64,000 bases of DNA. It comes from Heliobacterium chlorum. Its GTDB lineage: Bacteria; Bacillota; Desulfitobacteriia; Heliobacteriales; Heliobacteriaceae. The notes under the pieces were generated by a model that worked only from the letters and a program-made list of their open reading frames with translations, had not been told where the DNA came from and did not search any database. The position numbers and the translations under genes are program-made. Positions 9,541 through 17,600 of this stretch are shown here, piece after piece (position 1 is the first letter of the stretch; every line of letters begins with the position of its first letter). The DNA lies in assembly GCF_014502795.1 (NCBI RefSeq), contig NZ_JACVHF010000002.1:186001-250000 (forward strand), written 5' to 3'.

Positions 9541-9999
9541 ATGCTTCCCGTACCGAAGAAATACTTTACGACAGCTGCGGCTGCGGAGGGAAAAAGTAAG
9601 CTTACGGCGTTCGATAACGCCCTGTTGAAAGCCGGCATCGGCAATGTGAACTTGGTGCGGGTCAGCAGTATTCTGCCTCCCGATTGCGAGTACACGCCGG
9701 GAATGAAGATTCCCTACGGCGCTTTGGTTCCTACAGCTTACGGTTCCATCATCTCTGACATCCCTGGGGAAACGATCGCTGCTGCCATCGCCGTTGGCGT
9801 CTCTCCAGACAGCTTCGGTGTGATCATGGAATTGACGGGCAAATTTTCGAAAGAAGAAGCGGAAGCCCGCATCACAAAAATGGTTCAAGAAGCTTTCGAA
9901 GTCCGCGGTATGGAACTGAAGGAAATCAAAGTCAATGCTGTAGAACATACCGTTGAAAAGATAGGTTGCGCCTTCGCTGCTGCGCCCCTTTGGTACTAA
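9541..9999 (+). CDS. pdaD: Pyruvoyl-dependent arginine decarboxylase
   Basis: Converts arginine to agmatine, the first step of arginine-derived polyamine synthesis. This family self-cleaves at a serine pair to form the pyruvoyl cofactor; the site is visible as VRVSSILPP, with cleavage expected between Ser42 and Ser43. The region around IPYGALVPTAYGS and the C-terminal GCAFAAAPLWY also match the family. 152 residues is the usual proenzyme size. ATG at 9541 has CTGGAGGT upstream and is chosen over an earlier TTG at 9502. The spermidine synthase gene follows at once, which fits the pathway. Confidence 0.93.
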   Translation: MLPVPKKYFTTAAAAEGKSKLTAFDNALLKAGIGNVNLVRVSSILPPDCEYTPGMKIPYGALVPTAYGSIISDIPGETIAAAIAVGVSPDSFGVIMELTGKFSKEEAEARITKMVQEAFEVRGMELKEIKVNAVEHTVEKIGCAFAAAPLWY

Positions 10000-10020
10000 T
10001 CCTCGCATCGTCCATTGAAA

Positions 10021-10057
10021 CACCTGCCTGCGTGAGATAGCAGGCAGGTGATTTCAT
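10021..10057 (+). terminator. Hairpin between pdaD and speE
   Basis: A perfect 11 bp stem (CACCTGCCTGC at 10021-10031 with GCAGGCAGGTG at 10040-10050) has only a weak T tract, so it may be a partial terminator or an RNA-stability element between the two polyamine genes. Confidence 0.5.
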
Positions 10058-10138
10058 TCGGGGACCTCTCAACAGCTACGTACACGTTTTTAAAACAATT
10101 TGTCGATAAGATGATACTGCGAGAAGGAGTAATGCAAG

Positions 10139-10975
10139 ATGTCTTCAGGGTTCTTTTACACGGAAGAACAAACACCGAATCTGCGCTACAGCTGCAAAAT
10201 CAACAAAACATTGCACACAGAAACGACGCCCTTTCAAGAGCTAGCTATGATCGACACGGTTCAATGGGGTCGCATGCTCGTATTGGATAACATGGTCATG
10301 ACGACGATTAAAGATGAGTTTGTCTACCATGAAATGATCAGCCACGTAGCATTGAACACTCACCCTAACCCCAAAAAAGTCATGATCATCGGTGGCGGCG
10401 ACGGCGGCGCGATCCGAGAAGCTGTGAAGCATGACAAGGTAGAAAAGGCTGTTCTTTGCGAGATTGACGGACGGGTAATCGAAACGTCCAAGGAATACCT
10501 TCCAGAAATTGCTTCAGCTCTCTTCGGTCATCCCAAAGTGGAAATACTCGTCGCTGATGGTGTCAAACATATCGAAGAAAATGAAGGCGAATACGACGTC
10601 ATCATGGTCGACTCGACAGAGCCTGTAGGACCGGCCGAAGGCCTCTTCGCTGCAGACTTCTACAAAGCCGTTTACCGTGCCTTAAAACCGGATGGCATCA
10701 TGGTCGCCCAGACGGAGTCGCCCTTTGTCAACGCCGAGTTGATCTCCCGCGTCTATAAAGACATCAAGGGCATCTTCCCGATCACTAAGCTTTATCTCGC
10801 TTCCATCCCCACGTATCCTTCCGGTCTGTGGAGCTTTACGATCGCTTCGAAAGTATACGATCCGGAAGCTGTCGACGTCAGCACGATTCCGGAACGGGAT
10901 ACGAAGTACTACACACCGGCTCTGCACAAAGCGGTATTTTCACTGCCGAAGTTCGTTCAAGACTTACTTAAATAA
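10139..10975 (+). CDS. speE: Polyamine aminopropyltransferase (spermidine synthase)
   Basis: Transfers the aminopropyl group of decarboxylated S-adenosylmethionine to putrescine or a related amine. The Rossmann-like methyltransferase fold shows [13 protein letters not shown] (GGGDGG at residues 85-90), CEIDGRVIE for nucleoside binding, and [10 protein letters not shown] with the catalytic aspartate. The N-terminal [15 protein letters not shown] is also characteristic. 278 residues is normal. AGAAGGAG precedes the ATG. Agmatinase (speB), usually near, is absent from the window, so the acceptor could be putrescine made elsewhere or agmatine itself. Confidence 0.95.
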   Translation: MSSGFFYTEEQTPNLRYSCKINKTLHTETTPFQELAMIDTVQWGRMLVLDNMVMTTIKDEFVYHEMISHVALNTHPNPKKVMIIGGGDGGAIREAVKHDKVEKAVLCEIDGRVIETSKEYLPEIASALFGHPKVEILVADGVKHIEENEGEYDVIMVDSTEPVGPAEGLFAADFYKAVYRALKPDGIMVAQTESPFVNAELISRVYKDIKGIFPITKLYLASIPTYPSGLWSFTIASKVYDPEAVDVSTIPERDTKYYTPALHKAVFSLPKFVQDLLK

Positions 10976-11031
10976 GCCCTGACGATTAAAGCAGAATACT
11001 CTTAGAGGAATAATCAACCAGTAAAAAAGAA

Positions 11032-11060
11032 TTGACGACAGGGGACAACTTCGCTATAAT
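11032..11060 (+). promoter_or_regulatory. Sigma-A promoter of the tRNA-Asp/Phe/Gly cluster
   Basis: TTGACG at 11032-11037 and a perfect TATAAT at 11055-11060, spaced 17 bp, lie 15 bp upstream of the first tRNA. Confidence 0.85.
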
Positions 11061-11075
11061 ATCCCTTGTCGGCAC

Positions 11076-11152
11076 GGAGCAGTGGTGTAGAGGCCTAACA
11101 TGCCAGCCTGTCACGCTGGAGATCGCGGGTTCGAATCCCGTCTGCTCCGCCA
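11076..11152 (+). tRNA. tRNA-Asp (GTC)
   Basis: The acceptor stem GGAGCAG pairs with CTGCTCC, with discriminator G and encoded CCA. The anticodon loop CTGTCAC gives GTC, and the T-arm has GGTTCGAATCC. Confidence 0.97.
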
Positions 11153-11155
11153 GTT

Positions 11156-11231
<76 letters not shown>

Positions 11232-11234
11232 CTT

Positions 11235-11309
11235 GCGGGAATAGCTCAGCGGTAGAGCATCGCCTTGCCAAGGCGAGGGTCGCGAGTTCGAATCTCGTTT
11301 CCCGCTCCA
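11235..11309 (+). tRNA. tRNA-Gly (GCC)
   Basis: GCGGGAA pairs with TTCCCGC, with discriminator T and encoded CCA. The anticodon loop TTGCCAA gives GCC. It is the last gene of the three-tRNA transcript. Confidence 0.97.
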
Positions 11310-11321
11310 TAACAACAAAGT

Positions 11322-11356
11322 CGCCACCACGAGCATCCGAGGTGGCGTTTATTTTT
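11322..11356 (+). terminator. Terminator of the tRNA-Asp/Phe/Gly transcript
   Basis: CGCCACC at 11322-11328 pairs with GGTGGCG at 11341-11347, followed by a T-rich run. It also separates these tRNAs from the opposing gene at 11361. Confidence 0.8.
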
Positions 11357-11360
11357 GAGA

Positions 11361-11600
11361 TTAATGAAGCTTTCGCCGTGCGATAATCCGGTACTCTTTT
11401 CCGTCATGACTGCCTTCGGCATGGTAATCCATGCCGTTACGGTCGAGAAAGGCTAAAATGCTATCGGCCTGGTGGGCGTCGTTCGCTTCTAACGAGATAA
11501 TCAGTTCGTCACCATCTTTCAGTCGCTCGATCATGTCCCCAATCTTATGGACGTCGGCAGTGAAGATGATGTCCCCTAAATGGGTAAAAATGTCTGCCAT
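11361..11600 (-). CDS. Small conserved-looking protein, unknown function
   Basis: A 79-residue acidic protein read against the tRNA genes on both sides. ATG at 11600 has AAAGGAG at the right distance. The sequence looks like a small alpha/beta domain: DIIFTADVHKIGDMIERL, then a strand ELIISLEAND, a helix ADSILAFLDRNGMDY and a final strand EYRIIARRK. It has no cysteines, signal peptide or membrane segment. The pattern vaguely recalls SirA/TusA-like folds, but the TusA cysteine is missing, so I do not assign it. Confidence 0.75.
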   Translation of the reverse strand: MADIFTHLGDIIFTADVHKIGDMIERLKDGDELIISLEANDAHQADSILAFLDRNGMDYHAEGSHDGKEYRIIARRKLH

Positions 11601-11649
11601 TATCTCAACTCCTTTCCCGTAGATATCTATGGACGATCTTAGTTATCCC

Positions 11650-11679
11650 TTGACGGCAGCTTCTTAAATCTGGTAATAT
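11650..11679 (+). promoter_or_regulatory. Promoter of the tRNA-Cys/Leu pair
   Basis: TTGACG at 11650-11655 and TAATAT at 11674-11679 are spaced 18 bp, about 12 bp before tRNA-Cys. The -35 matches that of the first tRNA promoter. Confidence 0.75.
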
Positions 11680-11690
11680 TTAAATACTTC

Positions 11691-11765
11691 GGCGGCATCG
11701 CCAAGTGGTAAGGCAAAGGTCTGCAAAACCTTTATTCCCCGGTTCGAATCCGGGTGCCGCCTCCA
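11691..11765 (+). tRNA. tRNA-Cys (GCA)
   Basis: GGCGGCA pairs with TGCCGCC, with discriminator T and encoded CCA. The anticodon loop CTGCAAA gives GCA. Confidence 0.97.
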
Positions 11766-11788
11766 ATCGCTTTTTTCACGACAAACAC

Positions 11789-11876
11789 GCCGGAGTGGCG
11801 GAATTGGTAGACGCAAGGGACTTAAAATCCCTCGGTCCGCAAGACCGTGCCGGTTCGAGTCCGGCCTCCGGCACCA
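11789..11876 (+). tRNA. tRNA-Leu (TAA)
   Basis: Class II tRNA of 88 nt with a long variable arm. GCCGGAG pairs with CTCCGGC, with discriminator A and encoded CCA. The anticodon loop CTTAAAA gives TAA. Confidence 0.97.
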
Positions 11877-11890
11877 CTTCATACATAAAA

Positions 11891-11915
11891 GCACACTGTA
11901 AGGTGTGCTTTTTTT
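11891..11915 (+). terminator. Terminator of the tRNA-Cys/Leu transcript
   Basis: GCACAC at 11891-11896 pairs with GTGTGC at 11903-11908 and is followed by seven T residues. Confidence 0.85.
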
Positions 11916-12010
11916 GTTAAGGGGATTTTCTATGTTCGAATCTACTTACTACGGGAGATTTCGACAAAAATATTGTTTTTCTCCCGCTGGTAAATAAAAG
12001 AAGCAAAGGC

Positions 12011-12120
12011 TATAATAAATGGTGTCCCTACACTGTTTCCCCTGCCGGAGAGACCGAAACGCCTGCAGGGGGATCTTTTTTGGTTTTATTGGCTCAACAG
12101 ATTGCTGTTGGGCCTTTTTG
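12011..12120 (+). ncRNA. Possible small RNA or tandem terminators in a gene-free stretch
   Basis: The stretch 11917-12271 holds no protein gene. TATAAT at 12011-12016 is followed by two hairpins with T tracts: CCCCTGC/GCAGGGG (12039-12045 with 12065-12071, then TTTTTT) and GGCTCAACAG/CTGTTGGGCC (12091-12100 with 12105-12114, then TTTTT). No good -35 accompanies the TATAAT. It could be a short transcript of 60-100 nt or simply stacked terminators after the tRNAs. Confidence 0.3.
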
Positions 12121-12271
12121 CATTTATGTAGCATTTGTTTAACAGTGAAGAATAACATTGAATAGTGCCATATGAAAATTCAATATAGTAGCAAAATATG
12201 GAAAATAGATTACGATGAATACATACAGCTATCGGAGGCTGCGATTGTCGTTGGGGAGGAGTTAGTTTAGG

Positions 12272-12466
12272 ATGAGTGAACTGTTAGAAATTCTTGAATT
12301 TGTCCGGAAAAATAGTCGTTTACCCAAGTTGGCGATGGCCAGATTGACGATGCTCTTGGGAGAGGATGTAAATCGGATCGATGAAAATACCCCGTCGAAT
12401 CCCGAAAAAGTAAAGAGATACACAAAAGCGGCTGAGGAAGTCACCGGCAAACCTTACAAAGCGTAG
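12272..12466 (+). CDS. Small protein, first gene of a four-gene unknown operon
   Basis: 64 residues, mostly charged and probably helical, with no cysteine, signal or membrane segment. GGGGAGGA lies about 11 bp before the ATG. I do not recognise the family. The next gene begins 3 bp after its stop, and the four genes from here to 13970 are so tightly packed that they must form one transcript. Partnership with the two V4R-like proteins downstream is inferred from position only. Confidence 0.7.
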   Translation: MSELLEILEFVRKNSRLPKLAMARLTMLLGEDVNRIDENTPSNPEKVKRYTKAAEEVTGKPYKA

Positions 12467-12469
12467 AAG

Positions 12470-12811
12470 ATGAGCTTTGAACGAAATCTCTTCATCCGTT
12501 CCACCTTAGAGGACTGTTTTATAGACCCCCGATCATTTCTGTATGAGATATTATTTCCGATAGACGAAAGATTGTTGAAGTCGTTAGGGGAGTTTGGAAG
12601 GCTAGAATTTTATAGCCATTTTCCTCGACCGTTCTTTCGAATTCGCCCATCTGAGGGGATCCAAATGCAGGGCCTAACTGGAGAAAGGGTGATTCGGGTC
12701 GTCTTTTTAGGGGAGATAGGTAACCTCCAAAAGGACTTTGAACGAAAACTCGGTGAGGTTCTTGAAAAGAGATTAGACGAGGAGAGAGAAAGGCAACAGG
12801 AGGAGGCTTAA
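12470..12811 (+). CDS. Hypothetical protein, second gene of the unknown operon
   Basis: 113 residues. The first part contains many aromatic residues (FYSHFPRPFFRIRP), and the C-terminus is a highly charged helix ending in glutamates and arginines. No known motif is visible. It is spaced 3 bp from the gene before and 5 bp from the gene after, so translation is probably coupled. Having a single cysteine argues against a metal cluster of its own. Confidence 0.72.
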   Translation: MSFERNLFIRSTLEDCFIDPRSFLYEILFPIDERLLKSLGEFGRLEFYSHFPRPFFRIRPSEGIQMQGLTGERVIRVVFLGEIGNLQKDFERKLGEVLEKRLDEERERQQEEA

Positions 12812-12816
12812 TTATC

Positions 12817-13356
12817 ATGAAGATGTCCACTTACAAAGCCCTGGAAATAGATTATAAATATGACCCTAAGCAGGCACGCCGAAAGATCAATGGAAACACC
12901 TTCGTATTTCACTGTCACCATTATGCAACCTTGTATACCCAGTTAGCCATCGATGCAAAGGATTTAGCGGATGGTCCCCAATTACTAACCGACGCTGCAG
13001 AAGACAGCTTCCGAGCATGGTTCGATCGGTACGACGCGGATCACCCTGGAATGACTCTGGAGGAAAAAGCCGACATGGGCCGGCAGTTTTATTCCTGGTC
13101 CGGTTTAGGAGATATGAAGATCGGCTGTCTAGGAGAAAACGGTGGTGAAGTTTATTTGCACCACTCCCATCTAGACAGCGGATGGTTAAAAAAATTCGGC
13201 CGGGCAGAAAAACCGGTAAATTTTATTACTTGTGGATTTATCGCAGCGCTCTTTTCTAGCTTATATAACCAACCCGCTCGCTCCTATCGAGTCGTCGAAG
13301 AGAAGAGCATCGCCTGTGGTGATATGCAATCGCTGTTTATTGCAGTACGGGTTTGA
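12817..13356 (+). CDS. V4R-like (vinyl-reductase/hydrocarbon-binding type) protein
   Basis: 179 residues. The C-terminal half follows the V4R pattern: an SGLGDMKIG start, a central FITCGFIAALFSSLY helix, and a closing ACGDMQSLFIAV, comparable to the family's C-x-x-GD-x-x-C-x-F-x-V ending, though the last cysteine is replaced. The protein is similar in plan to the next gene's product, suggesting duplication. V4R domains bind small hydrophobic molecules and occur in BchJ and in sensory proteins. No DNA-binding or output domain is seen. The family call is a by-eye inference. Confidence 0.6.
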   Translation: MKMSTYKALEIDYKYDPKQARRKINGNTFVFHCHHYATLYTQLAIDAKDLADGPQLLTDAAEDSFRAWFDRYDADHPGMTLEEKADMGRQFYSWSGLGDMKIGCLGENGGEVYLHHSHLDSGWLKKFGRAEKPVNFITCGFIAALFSSLYNQPARSYRVVEEKSIACGDMQSLFIAVRV

Positions 13357-13370
13357 AAGGAGTAAAGCCT

Positions 13371-13970
13371 ATGCCGATCGATAGAAAGCAAATCATTGAC
13401 CATCTTTGTCGATTGGAGGTGGAAGGAAATGAGAACGGCATGATTTCCGCCTTCGGAGTATTCTTGACGCAATTGCCCGCAGATTTTTGGAACAACTTTG
13501 CCGAGCGATTGACACGATCCGTTCGGATGGATCTGCGAAGAGCTGCGGAAGAACTGCTCATCAACGCTGCACACGAGTGCGGATACCATACGGGACAGGG
13601 CATCCTGTCTTCCGAAGAGTGGCGTTCTGTCGTTCAACCATTTGTCTTTAAACCACCGGAAGATACCCTGCACGGTCTGTTAGCCGTCATCACCAGCTGG
13701 GGCTGGGCTAAGGCAGAGATCGTCGAATTAATCCCGAAAACGAAAATGGTCGTTCGATCCTACGACTATTATGAGGCGGATATTGTCGAGCAGGGACGTT
13801 CTTCCAAGATGAGTGCCTACATGCTCTGTGGCATTTGTGCAGCCTTCATGGATCTAGTTTACGGGGATAAATATCCGAATGGGATACACACCTTTCAATG
13901 TGCGCAAACGAAAGGGATAGAATGTGGTGATGAATATGGCGAGTTTGTTGCCGTAAAAAGCGGTGACTGA
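13371..13970 (+). CDS. V4R-like protein, paralogue of the preceding gene
   Basis: 199 residues. The N-terminal half is helical; the C-terminal half begins SWGWAKAEIVEL, has YDYYEADIVE, then AYMLCGICAAFMDLVYG and ends IECGDEYGEFVAV, a closer match to the V4R pattern (GWG, E, GD, F-x-V) than its neighbour. ATG at 13371 has AAAGGAG upstream and is preferred to TTG at 13353. It is the last gene of the operon; a strong terminator follows. Ligand binding (tetrapyrrole, hydrocarbon or similar) is plausible but not shown. Confidence 0.6.
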   Translation: MPIDRKQIIDHLCRLEVEGNENGMISAFGVFLTQLPADFWNNFAERLTRSVRMDLRRAAEELLINAAHECGYHTGQGILSSEEWRSVVQPFVFKPPEDTLHGLLAVITSWGWAKAEIVELIPKTKMVVRSYDYYEADIVEQGRSSKMSAYMLCGICAAFMDLVYGDKYPNGIHTFQCAQTKGIECGDEYGEFVAVKSGD

Positions 13971-14010
13971 AGCTGTGTATAAAAATAAGGAATAGGCCCC
14001 TTGTTAGTAT

Positions 14011-14040
14011 CTCCCCGGAAGACCGGGGATTTTTTATTAT
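14011..14040 (+). terminator. Terminator of the V4R-like operon
   Basis: CCCCGG at 14013-14018, tetraloop AAGA, CCGGGG at 14023-14028, then a T-rich tract. Confidence 0.85.
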
Positions 14041-14092
14041 TTTAACGATTTTATGCCATGGAACAGCGGAAACAAATCGAATGTTATTGTTG

Positions 14093-14121
14093 TTGTGAAT
14101 CCACTCACTCAGAGGTATACT
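14093..14121 (+). promoter_or_regulatory. Promoter upstream of the 88-residue protein
   Basis: TTGTGA at 14093-14098 and TATACT at 14116-14121 are spaced 17 bp, about 100 bp before the start codon. Confidence 0.55.
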
Positions 14122-14218
14122 AAAAAAGTGGTTTGAAACAGGGCCAATCAAATGATGCATTCTGTTGAAGGATCGAACATAGCTTCCGTGTCGAATATAC
14201 ATCGATAGGAGTGTTTTT

Positions 14219-14485
14219 ATGTTTGTTTACCGTGTTGCATATCGGTGGCCTAATGGCGAGGTGGAAGGCTTTTTAGGGATTGGTGCAGAAAAGGATATTG
14301 CTGAGGCCGACGCCCGGGAGCGCATTGCCAGTCGAATCCGGATTCTAAAACAAAAAGGATTAGTCCCGTCGAACGCCAACTTTAACGAAAAGGCGCTGAT
14401 CACTTCGGAAGAACAAGTGACTGATGAGGAGTACGGGATCATTCAAAATGATTGGGACAGCCGAGTCTTGATGGATTCTCGCTGA
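14219..14485 (+). CDS. Small hypothetical protein
   Basis: 88 residues with AGGAG before the ATG and a strong terminator right behind, so it is a monocistronic gene. The start (FVYRVAYRWPNGEVEGFLGIG) looks like beta strands, followed by a charged helix with many alanines and arginines. There are no cysteines and no membrane segment. I do not recognise the family. Confidence 0.72.
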   Translation: MFVYRVAYRWPNGEVEGFLGIGAEKDIAEADARERIASRIRILKQKGLVPSNANFNEKALITSEEQVTDEEYGIIQNDWDSRVLMDSR

Positions 14486-14505
14486 TATAACTGAAGAAAC
14501 GAAAT

Positions 14506-14548
14506 AGAACCTCCTTTTTAGCTGGACAAGCGAAAGGAGGTTCTTTTA
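14506..14548 (+). terminator. Terminator before the pglX-type gene
   Basis: AGAACCTCCTTT at 14506-14517 pairs perfectly with AAAGGAGGTTCT at 14533-14544, followed by TTTT. Confidence 0.85.
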
Positions 14549-14624
14549 TGAAAAACCACTTGAGGATAGTATCTGATAAAATATCCGTAACAAACCTTGC
14601 TTATGGATAGGGAGGCAGTTCCAA

Positions 14625-17600
14625 ATGGATAAAAGGACATTGAAAAATTTTGCTCTCTCCGCTAGAAAGCAACTTGTCGAAGAGATCGGACAGAAAGCAG
14701 AGGCACTTTTTGAAATAAGTGAAGGGGAATTAACTGCAGAGGAAATAAAAAAACGTAGGTTTCTCATCGAGGAAACAGCTTTTAGCTGGTTTATTCGCTT
14801 CATCATCTTATGGTACATGGAAGTCAATGATTATTATCCTGCGGGGCTTAAAATCCTGTCGTTAAAAGACCCAAATTTTTTTCAAATGCCCTCGGTGATA
14901 AATACTCCTGCAAATCAAGAGCGACTTTCTCATTACATACAGTGCGGAGATCAGGAGGGTTTGTTCCGATCGCTCCTCATCTTGCAATGGGACCTCCTCC
15001 AGTCTGTTTTTCCCGAATTGTTGGAGACGATTGATGAAAGGGATGAGAGGCTCCTTCCCTCCAATTTACACTCCCGGGGATCTGTCATTCGCAAACTGGT
15101 CGAGAGCATCGACGAAGCGAATTTTCGGGAACATGTTGAAGTCATTGGATGGTTATACCAGTATTATGTCTCTGAGAAGAAAGACGAGGTTTTTGAAGGA
15201 CTAAAGAAAAACATTAAAATCTCAAAGGATAATATCCCGGCTGCTACCCAGTTGTTCACGCCTGAGTGGATTGTGCGCTATCTCGTAGAAAACTCTATTG
15301 GTCGGTTGTGGATCGAAGCCCACCCCGATGAGGCCTTGCAAGCCAAATGGGATTATTACCTTGTAGATGAAGAGCAGGAAGCCGGCGTTTCTGTGGAGTT
15401 GAAAAAAATCCGGGAAACGGTCGGAGGGATACAGCCGGAATCGATCAAAGTGCTTGATCCCTCTGTCGGGACTGGGCACATGCTGGTTTACACGTTCGAT
15501 TTACTTTACGACATCTACCAAGCTGCCGGTTACTCGGAGAGGGATATCCCCGTTTTGATTCTGGAAAAGAACCTTTTTGGTTTAGATATCGATGACAGAT
15601 CGGCAAAGCTGGCCGCTTTTGCCTTATGGATGAAGGCCAGGAGCAAAAACCCTCGAGTCTTCGAAGATAAAATCGAACTAAATATATGTTCTATCCAAGA
15701 AAGCAACCATTTTCCCCGAAGCGCTATCGACGCTTTTTTCATTTCTAATCAAGAAGACCTTACAAAGATTCTCGATCTCTTTCAGGACGCAAAGGAGTAC
15801 GGATCGATTTTGGAGATTCCTCCGGTACATCTCGGAGCAATCGAAGCTAGGCTGAAGAAAATACGTGAGAACGTTATGAGTCATTACATTCTGGAACAGA
15901 ACCGGTATGAAATTAGGAAAAGTGACTGCAAGTGCCTTGAACAGAACCCAAAGGATACAGGGACAGCTCTCCGGCAATTGACGTTGCTGATCAAACAAGC
16001 GAAGATCATGGCGCAAAAATATGACGTGGTGGTGACAAACCCTCCCTATATGGGGCGTAAAGGGATGGGAAAAAAACTCGTCCAGTATGTCGATCGCCAT
16101 TACCCTGAAAGCAGCAGCGACCTTTTTGCCGTGTTTATGGAAAAAGGGTTTCGGTGGTGTAAGCCTCACGGGTTTAATGCTATGGTTACGATGCAATCAT
16201 GGATGTACCTAAGGTCCTTTGAAAAATTTAGAGAAGCCATCCTTTCGCAAAGGACCATATGGACGTTGCTCCATATGGGCAATATGGTCATGGGAATCGC
16301 TTTTGGCACATCGGCGACGGTCTTTCGTAACAGTTCGGTCCCAATGTTTAAGGGACGATATCTGTATATGGAAGCGGAAGGGATGGAAAAAGAACAACCG
16401 AAAGTGTTCCCACCGCCGCACAATCGAAACAAGGCGATCGCTCAGCAGGTGTTTGAAAAATTGCCGAACCGATCGATTGCCTACTGGCTGAATGAAAAAA
16501 ACATCGCCCTGTTTCAGGAGGCACCCCCTTTAGGTGCTTTTGGAAAATGCTGCAAAGGCATCGATACGGGTGATAACGCCCGCTTTCTCCGCTTGTGGCA
16601 CGAAGTGAAGGCGGGAACCATTCGATTTCCTACGGAAAACGTTGAGGAGGCACGACAGGGGGAATATAAATGGGTTCCATACAACAAAGGCGGCAGTTTT
16701 CGCAAGTGGTATGGTAACAATGAATTCGTTTTGAACTGGCAAGACGAGGGCGAGGAAATACGAAGCTTTCCCAAATCGAACCTGCGAAATAAAGAGTTCT
16801 ATTATGTCCCAGGGATCACTTGGTCGACAGTTACGTCGGGCAGTTTCAGCGCCCGGTCCTTCGGCCACGGCTATTTGTTTGACAATGGCGGAAGTTGTTT
16901 TTTTTGCGAAAAAGATAAACGGAACTATATTTTGGGGCTCCTGAATTCCAAGCTAATTTTTTTGATCGATTCTCTCAACCCAACGATTAACTATCAACCG
17001 GGTGATATCGCCCGGTTGCCAGTGGTAGAGCCTGACGAACACACTTTATCTCAGGTTAATGCGCTCGTGAGGCAGAATATAGAATTGTCCCGGCGAGACT
17101 GGGACAACCAGGAGATTTCTTGGGATTTTGAGCGGCACCCTTTGCTGATGCATAAACAGGAGGGGGACAGCTTCGAGGAAACTTTCCATCGGTGGGAAGG
17201 TTTTGCCGAAGGGCAATTTAAACGATTAAGAGCGAACGAAGAGAAACTGAACCGGGTTTTCATCGACTTGTACGGTCTGAAAGGTGATCTGGCACCGAAC
17301 GTGCTTGATAAGGACATTTCCATCAAAAAAGCTGATGCCCTGCGTGATGTCAATTCTTTTTTGTCCTATGCTGTCGGCTGCATGTTTGGCCGGTATTCGC
17401 TCGTTCAAGCAGGTCTGATTTATGGGGGCGGCGATTTCGGTGAACGATGGAGGCAGAATAATGCTGATCAGAGTTGGGAGGTTAAGGTAAAAGGGGTAGG
17501 CTGGGTGAAAACTGCCTTCGGCCCCGTTGAAGGTAATATTGTTCTCATCGCCAATAGTGAAGCACTACCGAGTTGTGACGAAAACATAGCTGACTGCCTT

